Both the position numbers and the translations under genes were made by a program. Under the pieces are notes generated by a model. That model worked only from the letters and a program-made list of their open reading frames with translations, ran no database searches and had not been told where the DNA came from. This document shows, piece after piece, positions 57,826 through 64,000 of a DNA stretch of 64,000 nucleotides. This stretch comes from Sphingobium sp. (GTDB lineage Bacteria > Pseudomonadota > Alphaproteobacteria > Sphingomonadales > Sphingomonadaceae): NCBI GenBank assembly GCA_023266575.1, contig JAHFPV010000007.1, positions 62,001 to 126,000 of the forward strand. The letters run 5' to 3'. Within the stretch, counting starts at the first letter, position 1; each line of letters starts with the position of its first letter.

Positions 57826-60405
57826 ATGGGCAAGTCCATGATTGCGATGCTGATGGCGTCGAGCGCGCTGGTCGCGGCACCGGCGCTGGCGCAGGAGGCC
57901 GAACAGAGCGGCGGCATCGCCGAGATCGTCGTGACCGCGCAGAAACGCGCGGAAAATGTGCAGGACGTGCCGATTGCGATTTCGGCCTTCACCTCTGAAT
58001 CCTTGCAGGAACGCGCGGTCGGCAGCGTGTCGCAACTCTCCGCCATCGCCCCCAACGTCAATTTGGACGCTGGCACCCCCTTTTCCGGCTCCACCGCCGT
58101 CTTGGCTGCCTATATTCGCGGCATCGGATCGGATGACTTTGCCTTCAACATCGATCCGGGCGTCGGCATCTATCTGGACGGCGTCTATCTGGCCCGCACG
58201 GTCGGTGCGAACCAGGATCTGCTCGATGTCGCGCGGGTCGAAATTCTGAAAGGGCCGCAGGGGACATTGTTCGGCCGCAACACGATCGGCGGCGCGATCT
58301 CCATTGTCACTGCCGATCCGGGCAAGGAGTTTACCGCCAAGGGCGATGTGACGCTGGGCAGCTACAAGCTGTTCCAGGCGCGTGGATCGGTGACCGTGCC
58401 GATCACCGATGGCCTCAGCTCCGCCTTCACCTTCGGCATCAAGTCGCGCGACGGGTTTTTGAAGCGCCTGCCCTATCCCGACCAGCGCGCCAATAATGCG
58501 CCGCCTTTCACCGCTTTCTCGGCCGCTGGCTATGACAGCGCAGGCAAGGAAGGCGAAAATGACAATTGGAACCTGCGCGGCAAGCTGCGCTGGGACAATG
58601 GTGGCGCAGTGCGGGCGACCTTCTCCGGCGACTATAGCAAGGACAAGGGTACGTCGGCGAACAAGTTGATCGGCACGGCGGAATTCGTTCCCGGCAATTT
58701 CGCTGGCACGACCAACCTGCCCGGCACAGCGTTCGATCCGACCGGCACCACCGGTTTCCTGTTCGCGGGACTGTATAATTTCTGCATCGGCAGCACCGGT
58801 GCGCAAATTGCTGCGCGCAATGCACAGGCGCTCTGCGGCGTTGCTGGCACCCAGTTCAACCCGCAATTCCAGCTGGCGAGCGTCGCCAGCGTGAATGTCG
58901 ATGGCAATCCGGCCAATGATCGGCTGCCCTGGGACGGCCGCTATCTGATCGCCAACAAGGACCGCAGCTATGCCAGCGGCAACAGCTATTCCAATCTGGA
59001 AAGCTGGTGTCTGAGTGGCATCGTCGATTTCGACCTGGCCGACAATGTCGCGCTGAAATCCATCACGGCCTATCGTGAGCTGCACTGGAATGCGGGGCTG
59101 GACGCAGACGGATCGCCGCTCAACTTCCTGCAACTCAGCTTCACCATGAACCAGTGGCAGTTCAGCCAGGAATTCCAGCTGCTCGGAAACGCGTTTGACG
59201 AAAAGCTGCGCTATGTGCTGGGTGCCTATTATTTCAAGGAAGCGGGCGACCTGCATGACTATGTGACCTTTGGCGAAGGTCTGGTGCAAGTCGATGGTCC
59301 CAACCAGCTGGGGACCAAAAATTACGCCTTTTTCGGCCAGATCGATTATCGCCCGATCGATTTGATCGGTATCACCATCGGCGGCCGCTACACCAATGAA
59401 CGCAAGCGGTTCGAGGGCGGGCAGCAAGAGCTGAACGGGTTTAACTATAAGCTGTTCGGCTGCGCCGACGCCAATGGCAATATCTTCCCCGGTGGTGCGT
59501 TCCCGCTGGCACCAGTGCCTTGCCAGCCAGCGCTAAGCTATCCCGACCCGACCAATCCCGTGCGGGTCTATACGCCAGGCGTCAATCGCAAGAAGTTCAA
59601 CGACTTCTCGCCCAAAGTAGGCGTGCAAATCCATCCGTCCGAAGATGTCATGCTCTATGGCAGCTGGTCGAAGGGCTACAAGACTGGCGGCTGGACCACG
59701 CGCCTCACCAACCCGCAGGGCAACGTCGCGCCGGACTTTAACGAGGAAAAGGCGACGACCTGGGAAGCGGGGATCAAATCGACCCTGCTCGACCGCCATC
59801 TGCAACTCAACGCGGCGGTTTTCTCGACCAAATATCGTGACATCCAGCTCAATATCCAGGTCGGCACATCGCCCACCATCGCCAATGCGGGTGACGCACG
59901 CATCCGCGGTTTCGAGCTGGAAATGGTGGCCGCGCCGGTCGATGGCCTGACCATCAATGGGGCGGTCGGTTATATCGACGCGCAATATACGTCGGTGTCG
60001 GCGGGCGCAGCGGCGGTCGGCGGGGCCAATCCGTTCCAGGCGGGAACGCTGGTGGGCGAAACCCTGCCCAAGACCCCAAAATGGAAGGTCAATCTCAGCC
60101 CGCGCTACGAAGCAAAGCTTGGCAATGGCGGATCGGTCGTCCTGCTGGCCGACTGGACTTACACGTCGAGCGCTTGGAACGACACCCAGCGCACATTCCT
60201 GCTCAAGCGGGTATCGACCGACATCGTCAACGCCTCGATCAGCTATCGCGAGCCGGACGGCCACTGGTCGCTGACGGCGGGCGGCACCAACCTGACCGAC
60301 AAACGCTTCCTGACGTCGGGTGGGTCGAACATTGCGGCGGGTGCGATCTTCGGCACCTATAACCGGCCGCGCGAATGGTATGTCCGCTTCGGCTTCGACT
60401 TCTGA
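57826..60405 (+). CDS. TonB-dependent outer membrane receptor
   Basis: This receptor of about 859 residues has a signal peptide ending ALAQ, the EIVVTAQKRAENVQDVPIAI plug start typical of the large sphingomonad receptor family, YIRGIGSDDF, LARTVGANQDLLDVARVEILKGPQGTLFGRNTIGGAIS and a C-terminal WYVRFGFDF. GGGAGG at 57814-57819 is 6 bases before ATG 57826, which is better than ATG 57820 directly after it. It is followed 2 bases later by the alcohol dehydrogenase. The substrate is unknown; context suggests an alcohol- or aldehyde-generating compound. Confidence 0.94.
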   Translation: MGKSMIAMLMASSALVAAPALAQEAEQSGGIAEIVVTAQKRAENVQDVPIAISAFTSESLQERAVGSVSQLSAIAPNVNLDAGTPFSGSTAVLAAYIRGIGSDDFAFNIDPGVGIYLDGVYLARTVGANQDLLDVARVEILKGPQGTLFGRNTIGGAISIVTADPGKEFTAKGDVTLGSYKLFQARGSVTVPITDGLSSAFTFGIKSRDGFLKRLPYPDQRANNAPPFTAFSAAGYDSAGKEGENDNWNLRGKLRWDNGGAVRATFSGDYSKDKGTSANKLIGTAEFVPGNFAGTTNLPGTAFDPTGTTGFLFAGLYNFCIGSTGAQIAARNAQALCGVAGTQFNPQFQLASVASVNVDGNPANDRLPWDGRYLIANKDRSYASGNSYSNLESWCLSGIVDFDLADNVALKSITAYRELHWNAGLDADGSPLNFLQLSFTMNQWQFSQEFQLLGNAFDEKLRYVLGAYYFKEAGDLHDYVTFGEGLVQVDGPNQLGTKNYAFFGQIDYRPIDLIGITIGGRYTNERKRFEGGQQELNGFNYKLFGCADANGNIFPGGAFPLAPVPCQPALSYPDPTNPVRVYTPGVNRKKFNDFSPKVGVQIHPSEDVMLYGSWSKGYKTGGWTTRLTNPQGNVAPDFNEEKATTWEAGIKSTLLDRHLQLNAAVFSTKYRDIQLNIQVGTSPTIANAGDARIRGFELEMVAAPVDGLTINGAVGYIDAQYTSVSAGAAAVGGANPFQAGTLVGETLPKTPKWKVNLSPRYEAKLGNGGSVVLLADWTYTSSAWNDTQRTFLLKRVSTDIVNASISYREPDGHWSLTAGGTNLTDKRFLTSGGSNIAAGAIFGTYNRPREWYVRFGFDF

Positions 60406-60407
60406 TC

Positions 60408-61493
60408 ATGGGCAGCATCGCGATCGACGCGGCGGTGGTGGAGAGGGCTGGCAGCCCCTTCCGCTTCGAGACGCTGGCGATGGACGCGCCCGGTCCTGAC
60501 CAGATCAGGGTGCGGCTCCACGCTTGCGGGATTTGCCACACGGACATGGTCATGCGCGATGGCGCGCTGCCCATCCCCTTCCCGGTCATATTGGGCCATG
60601 AAGGGGCGGGCGTGGTCGATGCGGTGGGATCGGGCGTTACTAGGGTCGCACCCGGCGACCATGTATTGCTCAGCTTCCACAGTTGCGGCGCGTGTGGTGC
60701 CTGTCACGATCATCAGCCCGGCTATTGCGTGGAATTCGTGCCGCGCAACTTTCTGGGGGTGACGCAAGCGGGGCAGGGCGGCATCTGGCGCGGAGACCAG
60801 CGGATCGGCGGCAATATTTTTGGCCAGTCGGCTTTTGCGACCCACGCCTTTGCGCATAGCGACAATGTGGTGCGGATTGACCAGGACCTGCCACTCGACA
60901 TTCTAGCGCCGCTGGGTTGCGGAGTGCAGACCGGCGCGGGCACGGTGCTGGAAACATTGAAGGTCGCACCGGGCCAGTCGATCGCGATATTGGGCGCGGG
61001 CGCGGTCGGCCTGTCGGCGCTGATGGCGGCAGTGATCGCAGGCGCGGGGCGGATAATCGTGATCGATCGCCATGCCAGTCGGCTGGCGCTGGCGCGGGAA
61101 CTGGGCGCGACAGAGACGGGGGATGATCTGGTGACGCTGGACGGACTGTTCGACCATATCGTTGATACGACCGGCGTAGCTGCGCTGCTCGGGATGGCGG
61201 TCGAGCGGCTGGCGCAGCGCGGCACTTTGGCGCTGGTCGGCGCCTATCCGCCCGGCGGTTTCAGCATTGACCCGTCATCCATCATGAGCATGGGGCGGCG
61301 GATTGTTGGCGTGGTGGAAGGCGGCATCGATCCGCAGACCTTCATCCCACGTCTGATCACTTATTATCGTGAAGGCCGCCTGCCGCTGGAAAAGCTAATC
61401 CAGCGATACGACTTCGCCGATCTGGAAGCCGCTTTTGCGGCGTCGGAAAGCGGGGCGGTAGTCAAGCCGGTGGTGGTGATGCCGCAATCCTGA
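60408..61493 (+). CDS. zinc-dependent alcohol dehydrogenase (aryl-alcohol type)
   Basis: This medium-chain dehydrogenase/reductase of 361 residues oxidises an alcohol to an aldehyde. Catalytic zinc ligands are seen in CGICHTD (Cys), GHEGAG (His/Glu), and LGCGVQTGAG (Cys). The structural zinc site is CGACGACHDHQPGYC. The cofactor loop is AILGAGAVGLSA. It resembles benzyl/aryl alcohol dehydrogenases. It is adjacent to the receptor and converges on the CmcJ-like gene 3 bases away, on the other strand. Two aldehyde dehydrogenases in the region could act next. Confidence 0.92.
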   Translation: MGSIAIDAAVVERAGSPFRFETLAMDAPGPDQIRVRLHACGICHTDMVMRDGALPIPFPVILGHEGAGVVDAVGSGVTRVAPGDHVLLSFHSCGACGACHDHQPGYCVEFVPRNFLGVTQAGQGGIWRGDQRIGGNIFGQSAFATHAFAHSDNVVRIDQDLPLDILAPLGCGVQTGAGTVLETLKVAPGQSIAILGAGAVGLSALMAAVIAGAGRIIVIDRHASRLALARELGATETGDDLVTLDGLFDHIVDTTGVAALLGMAVERLAQRGTLALVGAYPPGGFSIDPSSIMSMGRRIVGVVEGGIDPQTFIPRLITYYREGRLPLEKLIQRYDFADLEAAFAASESGAVVKPVVVMPQS

Positions 61494-61496
61494 CCG

Positions 61497-62408
61497 TCAC
61501 TCAAAGAAGGCGATTGCCCGCACCTCGATACTGGCCCGTGTCCTTGTGCCGGGCAGGCTGCTATCGTGGAAGGCGGTATGTGGGCAGCGCCAGGTGACGT
61601 CATGGTCGCTGTCCTGAAATTTGAACAGCAGCACATCGTCCGCCGCCATGTTGGAGAAATACCACCAGCGGTGGCGGTCGCGATGGCGGAAGATCGACGC
61701 GGCAATCATCTGATCCTCGCCATCGACCGGCGCGGTCAGCGCGTCGCCGACGGGCAAGTCATCGACCACGAACAATGTGTTGGACGTCGCTTCCTCGTCC
61801 GAAACGGTGCGCCCGTCGCATACCGCCAGCGGCCAGTCCTGCGGGCCGGAAGAAAAGCTGCGCCAGAAACTGACGCAGACATAGCGTTTATAGCCCGGCC
61901 TATCAGGAAAGGCTGTGGCATAGGCGCGTTCGGCGGCGCGGCGTCCCGTAATCTCATTATAATCGACATGCGCCTCGCCAGCCGGTGGCTGGATACCGCC
62001 TTCATGGCGATAATTGGCGACCTTCTCCTGCGCCCGTGCCGTCAGGTCAGCCGACGTGCGGATCATCCAGCCCCCCGCCGCCACGCAGCTTGCGCCGGTC
62101 AGGCTTTGGATCGCCGCTTCACATTCGCGCAGATAGAGGCGGTCAACCTCCGCCTTGTCCCAAAAATCGCTGATCGCGGTGCGATGCCTGCCCAGCATGA
62201 AGCCATGGGTGTCGAAGGCGAAATGATCGCGGATCGGCATCCCGTCGCGCACGACCATCGGATAGTCGCGATAGCGGCCGGTGTTGATCTCCAAGCCCTG
62301 CGACACATAGCGACGAGTGACGAAATCGCCTTCTTCGAGATAGCGGATCAGCGCGGGCGCCTGCCGCGCGCTGTCCTCGATCGCGTCTACGTCCAGCAGC
62401 GTCGCCAT
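61497..62408 (-). CDS. CmcJ/NvfI-like Fe(II)/2-oxoglutarate-type oxygenase
   Basis: This protein of 303 residues belongs to the CmcJ/NvfI/AsaB-like group, which are non-heme iron oxygenases or isomerases. The HxD ligand motif is AHVDYNE (about residue 147), a later His is in RCPHTAFHDSS, and an Arg is in RASIEVRAI. Known relatives hydroxylate or rearrange secondary metabolites, so a substrate-hydroxylating role is possible. The gene overlaps the aldehyde dehydrogenase stop by one base (TGATG), so it is translated with it. Confidence 0.8.
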   Translation of the reverse strand: MATLLDVDAIEDSARQAPALIRYLEEGDFVTRRYVSQGLEINTGRYRDYPMVVRDGMPIRDHFAFDTHGFMLGRHRTAISDFWDKAEVDRLYLRECEAAIQSLTGASCVAAGGWMIRTSADLTARAQEKVANYRHEGGIQPPAGEAHVDYNEITGRRAAERAYATAFPDRPGYKRYVCVSFWRSFSSGPQDWPLAVCDGRTVSDEEATSNTLFVVDDLPVGDALTAPVDGEDQMIAASIFRHRDRHRWWYFSNMAADDVLLFKFQDSDHDVTWRCPHTAFHDSSLPGTRTRASIEVRAIAFFE

Positions 62409-63844
62409 CAGTCCACCTCTTCCGGCAGCGCGCCGATGACGGACTTGACCTCCAGAAACTCCTCCAGCCCGAAACGGCCGAATTCGCGGCCATTGCCCGA
62501 CTGCTTGTAGCCGCCAAAGGGCATGTCGAAGGCAAGGCCAACGGCATTGACGAACACCGCGCCCGCGCGCAGACGGCTGACGAATTTGCGCGCATGGGCC
62601 GGGTCGCCCGCGACATAGGCGCCCAGCCCATAGGGCGTGTCGTTGGCGATGCGGATCGCCGCCTCATCATCATCATAGGGCATCAGCACCAGCACCGGCC
62701 CGAAAATCTCCTCCCGCGCGATCGTCATGTCGGGCGTCACATTGGCGAACACGGTCGGGCGGACATAGCTGCCATGCGCCATCCCTTCGGGACGACCCAG
62801 CCCGCCGGTCACGAGCGTCGCGCCTTCGTCAATGCCAGTCTGGATCAGCGACTGGATGCGGTTCCACTGGCGCTGGCTGACGACCGGTCCGATATGGTCG
62901 CCCTCGACCTGCGGATCGCCGACCTTCTTGGCCGCGAACAGCGCGCCGACCTTTTGCGCGGCCTCGTCATGCTGCGAGCGATGCACCAGCATCCGCGTTG
63001 GCGCGACGCAGCTCTGGCCGCTGTTGAGCAGCACGCCGCCCACTCCTCCCGGCAAGGCGACGTCCAGCGGCGTGCCTTCCAGGATGATGTTAGGCGACTT
63101 GCCGCCCAGTTCCTGCGCGACGCGCTTGACCGTATCGGCGGCATTTTTGGCCACCATGATGCCCGCGCGGGTCGATCCGGTGAAGCTCACCATATCAATG
63201 TCGGGATGTTTGGCGAGCGCGGTGCCGACGCCTTCGCCATCGCCTTGCACCAGGTTGAACACGCCCGGCGGCACACCCGCGGCATCCATAATCTCGGCAA
63301 AGATCGCGGCGCAGCTTGGCGCTTCTTCGGAGGGTTTGAGGATCATCGTGCAGCCAGCGGCGAGCGCCGGGCCGACCTTGGCGAGGATCTGGTTCATCGG
63401 CCAGTTCCACGGCGTAATGAGCGCCACCACGCCGATCGCTTCGCGCACCACCCGGTTATTGCCGATCTTCTCGCTGAAGGCATAATCCTTGAGCGCTGCG
63501 AGCGCTTGCCCCAGATGGCCAAGGCCAGAACCCGCCTGCGCGGTCTGCGCGATAGAGATCGGGCAGCCCATTTCGGTGGCGATGGCGCGGGCGATGTCGG
63601 GGATGCGCTTTTGATATTCAGCGATGATGCGTTCGAGCAGCGCGATTCGCTCCTCCCGACTGGTGAGCGAGAAACTCTCGAACGCGCGCCGGGCGGCGAT
63701 CGCCGCCGCGTCGACATCGGCCGCCGTGCCAAGAATCAGGTCGGCCGCGCTGGCGTCGGTCGCCGGGTTGATCACCGCGATGGTGCGGCCACCTTGGCTG
63801 TCGACCCATTGGCCATCGATATAATGCTGGAGTATATTGGGCAT
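62408..63844 (-). CDS. NAD(P)-dependent aldehyde dehydrogenase
   Basis: This ALDH of 478 residues is of the betaine-aldehyde/phenylacetaldehyde type. It has IDGQWVDS at the N-terminus, LITPWNWPMNQI, TMILKPSEEAPS (Lys), VSFTGSTRAGI, ELGGKSPNII and GQSCVAPTRM with the catalytic Cys, plus EEIFGPVLVL and GGYKQSGNGREFG. The start at 63844 is backed by AAGGA 8 bases upstream; a longer frame to 63904 is less likely. It follows another gene by 11 bases and overlaps the CmcJ-like gene. Confidence 0.93.
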   Translation of the reverse strand: MPNILQHYIDGQWVDSQGGRTIAVINPATDASAADLILGTAADVDAAAIAARRAFESFSLTSREERIALLERIIAEYQKRIPDIARAIATEMGCPISIAQTAQAGSGLGHLGQALAALKDYAFSEKIGNNRVVREAIGVVALITPWNWPMNQILAKVGPALAAGCTMILKPSEEAPSCAAIFAEIMDAAGVPPGVFNLVQGDGEGVGTALAKHPDIDMVSFTGSTRAGIMVAKNAADTVKRVAQELGGKSPNIILEGTPLDVALPGGVGGVLLNSGQSCVAPTRMLVHRSQHDEAAQKVGALFAAKKVGDPQVEGDHIGPVVSQRQWNRIQSLIQTGIDEGATLVTGGLGRPEGMAHGSYVRPTVFANVTPDMTIAREEIFGPVLVLMPYDDDEAAIRIANDTPYGLGAYVAGDPAHARKFVSRLRAGAVFVNAVGLAFDMPFGGYKQSGNGREFGRFGLEEFLEVKSVIGALPEEVD

Positions 63845-63855
63845 GGGGTCAGTCC

Positions 63856-64000
63856 TTATGCGGGAATCAGGCCGAGTTCGGCGTCGGTGGCGGGCGTGCC
63901 CCATTTGTCGCGTGGCGGCATGGGGCGGCTGGTCCAGGGTGGGTCGAGGGTGAAGCTGGAGACGGTTCGCCCCTCTGGCAGGCGACCATTGCCGCCGCCC
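63856..64000 (-). CDS. 3' end of a gene truncated by the window edge
   Basis: The last 47 codons of a minus-strand gene end with TAA at 63856-63858. The visible C-terminus ends TPATDAELGLIPA and is Pro-rich before that; I do not recognise the family. It is 11 bases upstream of the aldehyde dehydrogenase start, so it is part of the same operon. Confidence 0.6.
   Translation of the reverse strand, partial: GGGNGRLPEGRTVSSFTLDPPWTSRPMPPRDKWGTPATDAELGLIPA

Noticed and set aside
57418..59427. 669-residue open frame on the minus strand opposite the last receptor
   Set aside because: It is antisense to the AraC end and the receptor; no recognisable features.
1..64000. CRISPR arrays, tRNA/rRNA genes, insertion sequences, phage integrase
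   Set aside because: No regularly spaced repeats, no tRNA-like cloverleaf and no transposase or integrase motifs were found on either strand.

Overview
The window is high-GC and almost fully coding. It looks like the chromosome (or a large catabolic replicon) of an alphaproteobacterium of the sphingomonad type. The reasons are five complete TonB-dependent receptors (TBDRs), many aromatic-catabolism enzymes, long compact operons with ATGA/TGATG overlaps, and intergenic palindromes of a kind I associate with Sphingobium/Novosphingobium. This assignment is inference; there is no rRNA or other marker gene here.

Layout. (1) 0.2-6.7 kb, plus strand: a TBDR, a lipidated SsuA/TauA-like binding protein, a class II aldolase, an NtaA/DszA-type flavin monooxygenase and a peroxiredoxin-like protein whose ribosome binding site lies in a 17-bp inverted repeat. 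(2) 6.8-19.6 kb, plus strand: a quinate/shikimate island with 3-dehydroshikimate dehydratase, a TetR regulator, two secreted esterases, a Tat-exported DUF3237 protein, a propeller-like lipoprotein, type II dehydroquinase, an MFS permease, a TBDR and a shikimate/quinate dehydrogenase. Four related palindromes precede the four transcription units. The simplest reading is uptake and hydrolysis of quinate or shikimate esters (chlorogenate-like), with the cyclic acid taken to protocatechuate. (3) 19.6-24.6 kb, minus strand: M3 oligopeptidase and glpD-glpK housekeeping genes.

(4) 24.8-48.8 kb: a large aromatic or alicyclic catabolic region. It holds an MFS permease, a flavin monooxygenase, TBDR, sulfatase, LysR and HxlR regulators, a CrtI/PYROXD2-like oxidoreductase, a two-domain extradiol-type VOC protein, a Rieske oxygenase, an alpha/beta hydrolase, an FAH-family hydrolase, a cupin, several SDRs, a beta-hydroxyacid dehydrogenase, a CMD protein and an aldehyde dehydrogenase. 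LysR-type boxes (CTATC-N9-GATAG) sit in the monooxygenase/TBDR divergent promoter and before the VOC dioxygenase, which suggests one regulon. The substrate is not evident.

(5) 49-53.4 kb: tenA and a TBDR behind a TPP riboswitch (thiamine or pyrimidine salvage), then a porin-like gene. (6) 53.4-64 kb: a frameshifted MFS gene divergent from an aldehyde dehydrogenase-DoxX pair, an AraC regulator, a TBDR with a zinc alcohol dehydrogenase, and on the opposite strand a CmcJ/NvfI-like oxygenase, an aldehyde dehydrogenase and the end of a further gene that runs off the window.

Starts were reassigned where a Shine-Dalgarno sequence, signal peptide or overlap argued for an internal codon. Long antisense open frames opposite the TBDRs were judged spurious.
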